The notes below the pieces were generated by a model. The model did not search any database and had not been told where the DNA came from. It saw only the letters and a program-made list of their open reading frames with translations. A stretch of DNA of 64,000 nt, taken from positions 377,335 through 441,334 of the forward strand of contig NZ_CP028374.1 in NCBI RefSeq assembly GCF_003391335.1. The letters are read 5' to 3'. This document shows, in pieces, positions 1 to 9,835 of the stretch (positions are counted from its first letter, which is position 1; every line of letters begins with the position of its first letter). Origin of the DNA: Candidatus Purcelliella pentastirinorum. Lineage in GTDB: Bacteria > Pseudomonadota > Gammaproteobacteria > Enterobacterales > Enterobacteriaceae. A program made the position numbers and the translations under genes.

Positions 1-902
1 TTTTTATCTATATAAAAATCATTTGCTTTTTTATCACTTACGATTATTTCTATTTTTTTTTTTTTTTTTAGTAAATATTTAATTTTATATTTAATGAATA
101 TTGGTAGATTAAAATATGGTGTGCATATTATTAATTTTTTTTTAGTCGATGATATTATATTAATTATAGTTTGATTTACTGAATTTTTTTTACCTATACC
201 TACTATAGGAGCTATTGATAATTCATTATTTTTTGCTTTATTTTTATAAGAATAGTTTATATTTTTTATTTTATTTTTTGTTTTTTTGTTTTTTGTTTTT
301 TTGTTTATACAATTTTTATTTGATTTATTGATAAGATTTTTATTTATCCATGTATACATTATATTTGTTAAATATTTATTTTTTATAATTTGATATCTAT
401 CGTGTCTATATTTTTTTTTTTGTTGTAAATATAAGTTATTCATATTAGCGCCGCTGTAAATTAAATAATTATCTATTATAATTCCTTTTAGATGTAAAAC
501 CCCCATTGTTTCTCTATTTGCTATTGATATTCCATGTATTGGAATAAAATTTTTATTTTTTTTTGCTATTTTTATATACCAATCCATATTTGTAATTTTT
601 TTTTTTGATCCTATAAGATTACGTCTTGCCCTAAACCAATCAACTAAAATATTTATTTTTATTTTTGGGTTCTTTTTTTTAATAGAATATAATTCTTTTA
701 ATATATTATATCCACTTTCGTCATTTTCTAAATATAAGGTTACTATGCATATTCTATTTTTTGCATTTTTTATTTTTTTTATTAATGTTTTACGAAATTT
801 TTTTGGTGATATTAAAAATGTTATGTCTTTTTTTAATAATGGTATTTTTGGAATAGATTTTAGATATTTTTTATTTTTATATAATTTTTTTTTTTGCAAC
901 AT
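1..902 (-). CDS. pssA: CDP-diacylglycerol--serine O-phosphatidyltransferase, N-terminal two thirds (runs off window start)
   Basis: Phosphatidylserine synthase makes phosphatidylserine from CDP-diacylglycerol and serine, the committed step to phosphatidylethanolamine. The frame opens at an ATG at 902 (MLQKKKLYKNKK) and stays open to base 1, about 300 of the roughly 450 residues usual for PssA. Recognisable stretches include ICIVTLYLEND, ILVDWFRARR, the first HKD-type motif HLKG, IYSGANMNNLYLQQ, ICTPYFNLP and IEIIVSDKKANDFYI, all in E. coli PssA order. The second HKD motif would lie outside. A 17-nt A run (coding sense; 53-69 on the plus strand) sits in frame inside the gene. The assignment is firm; intactness beyond the edge is unknown. 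Confidence 0.93.
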   Translation of the reverse strand, partial: MLQKKKLYKNKKYLKSIPKIPLLKKDITFLISPKKFRKTLIKKIKNAKNRICIVTLYLENDESGYNILKELYSIKKKNPKIKINILVDWFRARRNLIGSKKKITNMDWYIKIAKKNKNFIPIHGISIANRETMGVLHLKGIIIDNYLIYSGANMNNLYLQQKKKYRHDRYQIIKNKYLTNIMYTWINKNLINKSNKNCINKKTKNKKTKNKIKNINYSYKNKAKNNELSIAPIVGIGKKNSVNQTIINIISSTKKKLIICTPYFNLPIFIKYKIKYLLKKKKKIEIIVSDKKANDFYIDK

Positions 903-959
903 ATATTTTATTTTTTTTTAATATTTTTATATTAATTTTATTTTTATTATTTTAATTAA

Positions 960-1340
960 TTAGTTTTCTGCAATTGCAACTGCACATGCATATTTTTTTT
1001 CATCAGAAATCGTTAAATGAAATGTTTTTATTCCTATATTTTTAGTTATATTTTTTATTTTTTTTGAAAGAAATATTTTAGGTTTGCCGAAATTATTATT
1101 GTAAATTTCCAGTTGATTGAATGATAGTCCACATCTCATTCCCATCCCAAATGATTTAACTATAGCTTCTTTTGCGGCAAATCTTTTTGCTAAAAAATGT
1201 ATTGGTTTTTTGTTTTTTAAATATTGTTGAAATTCATTTTTATTTAATATTTTTATTGCTAATGTATTTCCTGATTTTTTTACTATTTTTTTTATTCTTA
1301 TTATTTCAACAATATCTATACCTATTCCTATAATTGTCAT
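960..1340 (-). CDS. acpS: holo-[acyl-carrier-protein] synthase
   Basis: AcpS transfers 4'-phosphopantetheine from CoA to apo-ACP and so activates fatty-acid synthesis. The 126-residue product is full length compared with E. coli. The two Mg-binding acidic residues are present: Asp9 in GIGIDIVE and Glu58 in RFAAKEA. It lies just downstream of a pdxJ fossil, the same pdxJ-acpS order as in E. coli, and upstream of pssA. The coding sequence is very rich in Lys, Ile and Asn, as in its neighbours, with no sign of transfer. Confidence 0.95.
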   Translation of the reverse strand: MTIIGIGIDIVEIIRIKKIVKKSGNTLAIKILNKNEFQQYLKNKKPIHFLAKRFAAKEAIVKSFGMGMRCGLSFNQLEIYNNNFGKPKIFLSKKIKNITKNIGIKTFHLTISDEKKYACAVAIAEN

Positions 1341-1351
1341 TTATTAAATGG

Positions 1352-1607
1352 TTATTTTATTAGTTGTTTTATTTCTTGCATTGTTTTTTAAATCCTACAA
1401 ATATTGTTTTATTAAAAATTGTATGTTTAATATTTAATATTTTTATTTTTTATATGTTTTTTATCCTCTCTTAAGTTGATATTTATATAATTTTTATTGT
1501 TTTTTTAGTTATTAATATTATTTTTAACAAATTTTTACATTTTATATTTCTAGTATTTTTATTGTTGTAAAGTGATCTATATTTATTCCTAATTTTGTTT
1601 TTTTCAT
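1352..1607 (-). pseudogene. pdxJ: eroded remnant of pdxJ (pyridoxine 5'-phosphate synthase)
   Basis: This stretch between era and acpS is exactly where E. coli carries recO and pdxJ. On the minus strand an ATG at 1607 opens MKKTKLGINIDHFTTIK, matching the PdxJ N-terminus (LGVNIDHIATLR), then hits a stop. In another frame, near 1445-1480, INLREDKKHI matches the PdxJ motif VHLREDRRHI. The tail near 1352-1400 reads TIFVGFKK, then after a frameshift MQEIKQLIK and a stop, matching the PdxJ C-terminus. Only about 250 of roughly 730 nt remain, so the gene is a deletion- and frameshift-ridden fossil. De novo PLP synthesis by this route is lost unless a second copy exists. Confidence 0.8.
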
Positions 1608-1660
1608 ATTTACTTTTATTTATTATTATTTTATAAGTTTTTTTAAATAAATAAATTTTG

Positions 1661-2554
1661 TTAGTTTAAATTTATTTTGTTTATTAATTTATATTTATTT
1701 TTCCATTTTTTTTTTACATTTACTGTTAGATTTAAATTTATTTCTTTATTTAAAAAAATATTAATTTGTTTTTTTGCTTCTATTTTTATTTTTTTTATTA
1801 AATTACCATTTCTTCCTATTATTATTTTTTTTTGGCTTTTTTTTTCCACCCATATTGAACATTTTATATAATAAATATTATTTTTTTTTATTATATGTTT
1901 TAATTCTACATGTATAGAATATGGTAATTCTTTAAATAAATTAAATATTATTTTTTTACGGATGATTTCTGATATTAAAAAATTTTTTGATTGATTTGTT
2001 ATATATTTATATGAAAAAAAATGTTTTTTTTTAGATAGATTATTATTAATAATTTTTTTTAATTTGTTTATATTTTCTCCCGTTTTTACAGATACTGGTA
2101 TTATATCTTGAAAATTGACATGTTGACTAATTTTTTTTATATATGGTAATAATTTTCTTTTATCTTTTATTTTGTCAATTTTGTTTATTATTATTATTAT
2201 AGGTTTTTTTATTTTTTTTAATTTATTTATAATAAAAAGATCATTTTTATCTAATTGTGTCTTGTTTAATAAAAAAATAATTATATCAGTATTATTTATT
2301 GTTTTAATGGAATTTTTGTTCATTATTTTATCTATCATTTTTTTTTGTTCTGAATTTATACCAGGTGTATCAATAAAAATTTTTTGTTTATTTTTTTTAG
2401 TCTTAACTCCTATTATGGTATTTCTAGTTGTATGTTTTTTATTTGACACCATTGAAATATTTTTTTTAACTAGTTTATTTAATAATGTTGATTTTCCTGT
2501 ATTTGTTTTCCCTATAATTGTAAAATATCCACAGTAATTTTTTTTTATTTTCAT
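1661..2554 (-). CDS. era: ribosome biogenesis GTPase Era
   Basis: Era binds the 3' end of 16S rRNA and checks 30S maturation. The 297-residue protein has the P-loop GKTNTGKST (15-23), DTPG (62-65) and NKID (124-127), followed by a C-terminal KH domain around GRNGNLIKKI. Its length matches E. coli Era (301). The start codon overlaps the rnc stop by 4 nt (ATGA type), so the two are translationally coupled, as in the enteric rnc-era operon. recO, which normally follows, is gone. Confidence 0.96.
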   Translation of the reverse strand: MKIKKNYCGYFTIIGKTNTGKSTLLNKLVKKNISMVSNKKHTTRNTIIGVKTKKNKQKIFIDTPGINSEQKKMIDKIMNKNSIKTINNTDIIIFLLNKTQLDKNDLFIINKLKKIKKPIIIIINKIDKIKDKRKLLPYIKKISQHVNFQDIIPVSVKTGENINKLKKIINNNLSKKKHFFSYKYITNQSKNFLISEIIRKKIIFNLFKELPYSIHVELKHIIKKNNIYYIKCSIWVEKKSQKKIIIGRNGNLIKKIKIEAKKQINIFLNKEINLNLTVNVKKKWKNKYKLINKINLN

Positions 2555-3231
2555 AATATTTTCAATTTGATAAGTGCTTGTTTTGCAGCTTCTTGTTCAG
2601 CTTTTTTTTTACTTAACCCTATACCTAAAATTAAATCAGTTTTATTATTTATTTTACATTGTATTGTAAATTTTTGTTCGTGTGTTATTCCTTCCATTTT
2701 TATTAATGAATATGATGGTAATGGTAAATTCATTTTTTGCAGATATTCTTGTAATCTTGTTTTTGGATCCTTGAAAATTTTATTTGGATAGATATTTTGT
2801 AGTTTTTTTTTATACCATTTGAGGATTATTTTTTCAATGGTTATTATATTACTATCTAAAAATATTCCACCTATCAATGCTTCTATTGAATTTGCTAAAA
2901 TAGATTTTTTTTTAAATCCTTTATTTTTTATTTCTCCAGGACCTAAATTTAGGTATTGACCTAATGTGAATTCTTTAGCTATTATTGTTAGTGTATTTCC
3001 GTTTACTAGATTTGATCTTATTCTACTCATATTACCTTCTCTAATTGTTGGAAAATTTTTGTATAGTGTGCTACTTATTACATAATTTAAAATTGCATCT
3101 CCTAAAAATTCCATTCTTTCATTATGTTGTTTGTTTGCACTTCTATGAGTTAATGTTTGTTTTAATATTTTTTGATTACTAAAAGTATATCCTATTTTTT
3201 TTTGTAATGATGTTAATATAATATTATCCAT
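2551..3231 (-). CDS. rnc: ribonuclease III, with an unusual Asn at a metal-ligand position
   Basis: RNase III cleaves double-stranded RNA during rRNA processing. The 226-residue protein is colinear with the E. coli enzyme. The signature NERMEFLGDAIL carries Glu38, Glu41 and Asp45, and Glu117 is present. Position 114, Asp in E. coli (ILADTVEALIG), is Asn here (ILANSIEALIG; codon AAT at 2890-2892). A dsRNA-binding domain occupies the last third (KDPKTRLQEYLQ to the C-terminus). The gene is coupled to era. Whether the Asp-to-Asn change lowers cleavage cannot be read from sequence; Asn may still coordinate metal weakly. Confidence 0.95.
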   Translation of the reverse strand: MDNIILTSLQKKIGYTFSNQKILKQTLTHRSANKQHNERMEFLGDAILNYVISSTLYKNFPTIREGNMSRIRSNLVNGNTLTIIAKEFTLGQYLNLGPGEIKNKGFKKKSILANSIEALIGGIFLDSNIITIEKIILKWYKKKLQNIYPNKIFKDPKTRLQEYLQKMNLPLPSYSLIKMEGITHEQKFTIQCKINNKTDLILGIGLSKKKAEQEAAKQALIKLKIL

Positions 3232-3267
3232 GATTTTATAAATATTAATTATTTAATTTATTTATTT

Positions 3268-3287
3268 TATATAATATATATTATATA
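3268..3287. repeat. perfect 20-bp AT palindrome in the rnc leader
   Basis: The 80-nt spacer between lepB and rnc contains a perfect 20-nt palindrome (TATATAATAT followed by its reverse complement). It includes a TATAAT -10-like hexamer on each strand. In E. coli the rnc leader forms a stem-loop that RNase III cleaves for autoregulation, so this may be a leftover leader hairpin or promoter. Chance is a serious alternative at this base composition. Confidence 0.4.
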
Positions 3288-3311
3288 TTTATTTTTTTTA
3301 TATTATTTATT

Positions 3312-4142
3312 CTATTGAATTTTACCAATTCTATTTAATCTAATTCCAGTAGGCCATTTACCATCTTCTTGTTTTAAGTTCATCCATATAAATTTTGCTT
3401 TACCTACGATATTTATTTTTGGAACAAATCCCCAAAATCTGCTATCGTAACTATTATCTCTATTATCTCCTAATACAAAATAATTATTTTTTGGTATTTT
3501 CCATGTTTTTATATATTTATTTGATGGATATATTAATAAGTTATTTTTTTTTTTTGTATTATTTATTAAAATATAATGTTTTTTATTTTCTATTTTTTCT
3601 TCTATTAATATTTTATTGTTTTCATTTTTTTTAGTGTGATAAATTACTGATATATTTTTTTGTTTTCTATATATTTTAATTGTTTTTTTCAAATTATTAT
3701 ATGATATTACATCGCCTGGTATGCCTATTATTCTTTTTATATAATATAATTTTGTATTTTGAGGGTATTTGAATACTATAACGTCCCCTCTTTTTGGGTT
3801 TTTTAATTTTATTAGTGTTCTTTGTGTTATTGGATCTTTTAATCCGTAGGAGAATTTTTCTACTAAAATAAAATCTCTTACTATAAGATTAGGTAGCATT
3901 GATTTTGATGGTATTTGAAATGGTTCGTAAATGAATGATCTTATTATAAATACAAATAATAAAGTAGGAAATATTGATGCAATATTTTTTATTAAGTATT
4001 CTTTTTTTGTAAATCTTATTTTTTCTTTTTTTTTTTTAGTTTTTTTTTGTATATATGATATTAATTTTAATTTTTCTGCAATCCATATAGTTGCTGTAAA
4101 TATTGTAATTATTTCTAGTATTATGGAAAAATAATTGTTCAT
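3312..4142 (-). CDS. lepB: signal peptidase I
   Basis: Leader peptidase removes Sec and Tat signal peptides at the periplasmic face of the inner membrane. The 276-residue protein is shorter than E. coli LepB (324). It has an N-terminal hydrophobic helix, a basic cytoplasmic loop (about 30-50) and a second membrane helix (about 56-70). The Ser/Lys dyad is Ser81 in QIPSKSMLPNL and Lys136 in YYIKRIIGIPGD. The conserved box GDNRDNSYDSRFWGFVP is near the C-terminus. The lepA-lepB-rnc-era order is the enteric one. Confidence 0.96.
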   Translation of the reverse strand: MNNYFSIILEIITIFTATIWIAEKLKLISYIQKKTKKKKEKIRFTKKEYLIKNIASIFPTLLFVFIIRSFIYEPFQIPSKSMLPNLIVRDFILVEKFSYGLKDPITQRTLIKLKNPKRGDVIVFKYPQNTKLYYIKRIIGIPGDVISYNNLKKTIKIYRKQKNISVIYHTKKNENNKILIEEKIENKKHYILINNTKKKNNLLIYPSNKYIKTWKIPKNNYFVLGDNRDNSYDSRFWGFVPKINIVGKAKFIWMNLKQEDGKWPTGIRLNRIGKIQ

Positions 4143-4164
4143 AATTATTCCTAAATATATTATT

Positions 4165-5955
4165 TTATTTTTGGTTTATATTTAAAATCGATAAAAATAC
4201 ATTTTTTGGTATATTTATATTTCCTATTTGTTTCATTTTTTTTTTTCCTTTTTTTTGTTTTTTTAGTAATTTTTTTTTTCTTGTTATATCTCCACCATAG
4301 CATTTTGCTATTACATTTTTACGTAATTGTTTTATTTTTCTACTAATAATTATTTTTTTGTTGCATTGTGCTTGAATTATTATATCAAATTGTGTTCTTG
4401 AAATTAATGGTATTATTTTATCTATCATTTTTTTTGATATAATTTGCGCGTTTGATTTATGTGTAATTGTTGATAATATATCTATATTAATTTTATTAAT
4501 TAATATTTCTATATATACCATATTTGAATTTTTAAATTCCTTAAAAGAATATTGCACAGAAGCATATCCATTTGATATAGATTTTATATTATTATAGAAA
4601 TCGAAAATTATCTCTACCATAGGTATTTCATATTTTAAAATTATATAGTCATCATTATGATAAGATATATTTTTTTGTATACCTCTTTTTTTATTACATA
4701 ATTTTATTATTTTTCCTAAATATTTTTTATTTAGTAAAATAATACATTTTGCAAATGGTTCTTGAAAATCTTTTATATTTTTTATTGAATAAAATTTTTT
4801 AGGATTATTTAAATATATTATTTTATTACAAAATGTTTTTACTCTATATACAACTGAAGGTAAAGTATTTATAATATTTATATTATATTCTCTTTTTATT
4901 CTTTCTTTTATTATTTCCATATGTAATAACCCTAAAAATCCACATTTGAAACCAGGTCCTAATGTTGAAGAATTTTCAATTTCATAGATTAATGCAGAAT
5001 CGTTTAGTTTTAGTTTTTTTAATGCTATTTCTAGATTTTTGTGATATTTTTGTTCAATTGGGAATATTCTTGCATATACTTGTGGTTTTATTTTTTTAAA
5101 ATTTTTTAAATTTTTTTTCGCTGGGTTTATTTTTTTTGTTATTGTATCTCCTACCGGAACCGATTCAATATCTTTAGTTCCACAAAAAATCCATCCTACT
5201 TCACCACAGTGAAGTTTTTTTTTTTTTATTTCTTTAGGATTAAATTTTATAATTTTATTTATTTTATATTTTTTTTTTGTACTCATTACTAGAATAATAT
5301 CTCCTATTTTTAGGTATCCATTTTTGATCTTTATTAGTGATATTATTCCTTGATATTTATCAAATTTTGAATCAATTACTAGTGCTTGTAATGGTTTATT
5401 TTTATTACCGTTTGGTTTTGGTATTTTTTTAATTATTTTTTTAATTATTTTTTTAACTCCATATCCTGTTTTTGCAGAGCAAAAAAATATTTTTTTATCT
5501 TTTATATTAAAGGTATTTTTTATTTGTTTTGTTACTTTTTTTATATTTGCTGTTTTTAGATCTATTTTATTTATTACAGTTATTATTTTTAATTTCATTT
5601 TAGTTGCTATTTGATAATTAGCAATTGTTTGTGCTTCTATACCCTGAGATGCATCTATTAACAATATTGCTCCTTCACAAGCTGATATTGAACGTGATAC
5701 TTCATATGAAAAGTCTACATGTCCTGGAGTATCTATTAAATTTAATTTATATTTATTTTTGTTTTTATCTATATAATTTAAATTTATACAATTTGCTTTT
5801 ATTGTAATTCCTCTTTCTTTTTCTAGTTCCATTGAGTGTAATATTTTATTTTTTATTGATATATTTTTGTTACAAATTTGAATTAATTTATTAGATAATG
5901 TTGATTTTCCGTGATCAATATGTGCTATTATAGAAAAATTTCTTATATATTTCAT
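4165..5955 (-). CDS. lepA: elongation factor 4 (back-translocating GTPase LepA)
   Basis: LepA/EF4 is a ribosome-associated translational GTPase. The 596-residue length matches E. coli (599). The N-terminus has the G1 motif AHIDHGKST, the switch region with ERGITIKA, DTPGHVDFS, and NKID; EF-G-like domains and the LepA-specific C-terminal domain (CYGGDITRKKKLLKKQKKGK) follow. A 13-nt A run (5215-5227 on the plus strand) encodes KKKK in frame, and a 12-nt tandem repeat near 5426-5455 encodes a KKII repeat. It heads the lepA-lepB-rnc-era cluster. Confidence 0.97.
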   Translation of the reverse strand: MKYIRNFSIIAHIDHGKSTLSNKLIQICNKNISIKNKILHSMELEKERGITIKANCINLNYIDKNKNKYKLNLIDTPGHVDFSYEVSRSISACEGAILLIDASQGIEAQTIANYQIATKMKLKIITVINKIDLKTANIKKVTKQIKNTFNIKDKKIFFCSAKTGYGVKKIIKKIIKKIPKPNGNKNKPLQALVIDSKFDKYQGIISLIKIKNGYLKIGDIILVMSTKKKYKINKIIKFNPKEIKKKKLHCGEVGWIFCGTKDIESVPVGDTITKKINPAKKNLKNFKKIKPQVYARIFPIEQKYHKNLEIALKKLKLNDSALIYEIENSSTLGPGFKCGFLGLLHMEIIKERIKREYNINIINTLPSVVYRVKTFCNKIIYLNNPKKFYSIKNIKDFQEPFAKCIILLNKKYLGKIIKLCNKKRGIQKNISYHNDDYIILKYEIPMVEIIFDFYNNIKSISNGYASVQYSFKEFKNSNMVYIEILINKINIDILSTITHKSNAQIISKKMIDKIIPLISRTQFDIIIQAQCNKKIIISRKIKQLRKNVIAKCYGGDITRKKKLLKKQKKGKKKMKQIGNINIPKNVFLSILNINQK

Positions 5956-6208
5956 GATTTTATATTTTATAGTTTTAATTATTATTTTTTATATTTTAAA
6001 ATGATTATTATATTTATTTATTATTAATTTTAACTAATTTTGTATTTTTTTATTCTCTATTTTTAAAATTATATAATTAATATATTTTTATGTAAAAATA
6101 TTATTTTTTATATTTTAATAATTTAATTAATTTTTTATATTTTAGAATATTATAAATGTTTAATAAAATTAATATATTATTATATTATATAAAATTTTGG
6201 GGAATAAG

Positions 6209-6793
6209 ATGTATCTTAAAAAGGTTGCAAGGGCAAAATTACCTACTAAATGGGGTAATTTTTTAATATTCGGTTTTGAAGAATTATTAACTAAGAATAA
6301 TCATGTTGCTATTGTATATGGTAAAATAAATTCTGATTCTCCAATTCTTGTTAGAATTCATTCTGAATGTTTAACTGGTGATGCTTTATATAGTTTAAGA
6401 TGTGATTGTGGTTTTCAATTGGAAGCTTCTTTATCTATAATATCTAAAGTTGGTAATGGAATTTTATTATATCATCGTCAGGAAGGTAGGAATATAGGTT
6501 TATTAAATAAGATTAAAGCGTATTGTTTGCAGGATCAAGGTCATGACACAGTTGATGCTAATCGTATTTTAGGTTTTTCTGAAGATGAACGTGATTTTAA
6601 AATTTGTGTTGATATGTTAAATATTTTAGGTGTAAAAAAGATACGTTTATTAACAAATAATCCCTGTAAAGTTTTATTTTTATCACAAGCTGGTATTAAT
6701 GTTGTTGAACGTATACCATTAGTTGTTGGTAATAATCCTAAGAATTATGATTATTTACATACTAAATTTAATAAAATGGGTCATTTAATATGA
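6209..6793 (+). CDS. ribA: GTP cyclohydrolase II
   Basis: RibA opens the GTP ring in the first step of riboflavin synthesis. The start is placed at the ATG at 6209, giving [12 protein letters not shown] and 194 residues, colinear with E. coli RibA. A TTG four codons upstream would add MGNK but overlaps the strong Shine-Dalgarno stretch TTGGGG. The zinc cysteines Cys54, Cys65 and Cys67 ([20 protein letters not shown]), the [10 protein letters not shown] motif and LLTNNPCK are intact. Retention fits riboflavin supply for self or host. It is convergent with cysB; in E. coli both lie in the same region. Confidence 0.96.
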   Translation: MYLKKVARAKLPTKWGNFLIFGFEELLTKNNHVAIVYGKINSDSPILVRIHSECLTGDALYSLRCDCGFQLEASLSIISKVGNGILLYHRQEGRNIGLLNKIKAYCLQDQGHDTVDANRILGFSEDERDFKICVDMLNILGVKKIRLLTNNPCKVLFLSQAGINVVERIPLVVGNNPKNYDYLHTKFNKMGHLI

Positions 6794-6828
6794 TGTTTTT
6801 TATATTATTAAATTATAAATTAACATTT

Positions 6829-8125
<1,297 letters not shown>

Positions 8126-8857
8126 ATGAATTATATTTTTGATGTCAATTTATTGAAAGATCGTGTTATATTAATAACAGGCGCTACTGGTGATATTGGT
8201 AAATGTGTCGCTATTACTTATGCTAAATGTGGAGCTAAAGTTATTTTATTAGGTCGTAATTTTTATAAATTAAGGAATGTAAAAAATTATATTAATTCTA
8301 TAAGAAAATTTAGTGCTAGTAGTTATGTAATTGATATGAATAAATTAACATATAATAATGCTAAAAAATTTGTTAGTAAGGTGAAAAATAAATATGTAAA
8401 ATTAGATGGAGTTTTACATAATTCAGGAGATTTAGGTTTATTATTATCTATAAATAAATATCCTATTTATTTATGGAAACGTGTTATTAGAGTTAATTTA
8501 GATTCTGTGTTTATTTTAACAAGGGTATTATTGCCTTTATTGTTAAAATCATCTTCTTCATCATTATTATTTACCACTTCTAGTGTTGGTAGAATAGGCA
8601 GATCCAAATGGGGTGCTTATTCTATTTCTAAATTTGCTATTGAGGGTATGATGCAAATTTTATCATTAGAATATAAGGATACGTCTTTACGTGTAAATTG
8701 TGTTAATCCAGGACAAATAAGAACTAAAATGCGTACTTTGGCATATCCAAATGAAGATGTCTCATTATTAAATGATCCTATAGATATAATGCCTATGTAT
8801 TTATATTTAATGAGTAACGATAGTATTAAAAAAACAGGTTTTAGTTTTGATGTTTAA
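8126..8857 (+). CDS. yciK: YciK-family short-chain dehydrogenase/reductase
   Basis: This is a Rossmann-fold NAD(P)-dependent oxidoreductase of unknown physiological substrate. The 243-residue product resembles E. coli YciK (252) throughout, including LDGVLHNSG, SVNRVGR-like SSVGRIGRSKWGAYSISKFA and the C-terminal DIMPMYLYLMSNDSIKKTG. The nucleotide motif is TGATGDIG and the catalytic Ser-Tyr-Lys set is in SSVG...YSISK. The usual NAG motif is NSG. The C-terminus is slightly short, and the last 17 nt overlap the end of the convergent emtA. Confidence 0.93.
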   Translation: MNYIFDVNLLKDRVILITGATGDIGKCVAITYAKCGAKVILLGRNFYKLRNVKNYINSIRKFSASSYVIDMNKLTYNNAKKFVSKVKNKYVKLDGVLHNSGDLGLLLSINKYPIYLWKRVIRVNLDSVFILTRVLLPLLLKSSSSSLLFTTSSVGRIGRSKWGAYSISKFAIEGMMQILSLEYKDTSLRVNCVNPGQIRTKMRTLAYPNEDVSLLNDPIDIMPMYLYLMSNDSIKKTGFSFDV

Positions 8858-9482
8858 TATTATTATTTATATTATTATATAAATAATTTACTTTAATTAA
8901 ATATTTGTATATTTGTTTATATGGATGTTTTGTTTTTATATACCATAAAAATTTGTTTGGTGATATTTTATTTATTATTTTCATAGATATTTCTTGTTTT
9001 TTTGAAAAAATTTTTAATAATGCACCTATACCACCTACATATGAAACTATTATAGCATATCGTAATATTTTTTTATTTTTAATTTTATTCAACATTTTAT
9101 ATTGTAATAAATATATATAATTTGTACCTATATCAATGTTTATTTTAGGGTTTTTTAATTTTTTTTTAGATGGTTGTCCTTCTATTTTTCTATATTTATA
9201 TACTTCTTTACCTGCTGTAGAAGGTTTAATTTGCATTAAACCTATTGCATTTGATTTGCTTATAGCGCAAGGATTACCATTAGATTCTATTTTAATTAGA
9301 GATATTATTAATTTTATATTTATTTTATATTTTTTAGATGCATCAAGTATTAATTTATTCCATTTTTCTACTGTTTTTAAATCTTTATAAAATATTTTAT
9401 TGTTTATTTGTTTATTATGATTTTGGTTATGTATACAACTTATTATCATGAATATTATTGGTATTATTTTTTTTATTTTCAT
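8841..9482 (-). CDS. emtA: membrane-bound lytic murein transglycosylase (EmtA/MltE type)
   Basis: This lipoprotein enzyme cleaves peptidoglycan glycan strands endolytically. The 213-residue protein starts with a lipoprotein signal (MKIKKIIPIIFMIISC; predicted lipidated Cys16). The SLT-type domain has catalytic Glu66 in IKIESNGNP, then SKSNAIGLMQIKPSTAG and YVGGIGALLKIFS, matching E. coli EmtA. The 3' end overlaps the convergent yciK by 17 nt. Its presence implies a maintained murein sacculus. Confidence 0.92.
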   Translation of the reverse strand: MKIKKIIPIIFMIISCIHNQNHNKQINNKIFYKDLKTVEKWNKLILDASKKYKINIKLIISLIKIESNGNPCAISKSNAIGLMQIKPSTAGKEVYKYRKIEGQPSKKKLKNPKINIDIGTNYIYLLQYKMLNKIKNKKILRYAIIVSYVGGIGALLKIFSKKQEISMKIINKISPNKFLWYIKTKHPYKQIYKYLIKVNYLYNNINNNIKHQN

Positions 9483-9517
9483 TTTATAAAAAAAATTGAT
9501 TTTTATATTTTTTTTAA

Positions 9518-9835
9518 TTATATTTTATTTTTTCCTATGATTTTTAATTTTTTTGATATATCTCTACGTTCTTTTGATAATTCTGCATTTTTTATTATAT
9601 ATTCATCAATTCTTTCTTCATAATCATTACTCATTGTTTTTATTATTTTTTTTATTGCATCTGTTGTTATGTTTGGTTTTATATATTCATTTAAATTTTT
9701 TAATAATAATATTCTATTTTTATCATCTTGTATTTTGTTTTCTATTTCTTTGATTTCTCTTTTTAATTTATTTTTTTTTCTAAATGTTTTTACGAATTCT
9801 AATAAATTTTTGAATGTTTGTTTTGAATTTTCCAT
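9518..9835 (-). CDS. tmaR: TmaR (YeeX, DUF496), PTS polar-localisation factor
   Basis: In E. coli TmaR sequesters PTS enzyme I at the cell pole and is phosphorylated on Tyr72. The 105-residue product is colinear with it: [36 protein letters not shown] and [19 protein letters not shown]. The tyrosine corresponding to Tyr72 is kept ([11 protein letters not shown]). The protein is charged and probably coiled-coil. A ggat-type ribosome site precedes the ATG. Survival of a non-essential localisation factor suggests that a PTS, or another role, is still under selection. Confidence 0.93.
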   Translation of the reverse strand: MENSKQTFKNLLEFVKTFRKKNKLKREIKEIENKIQDDKNRILLLKNLNEYIKPNITTDAIKKIIKTMSNDYEERIDEYIIKNAELSKERRDISKKLKIIGKNKI

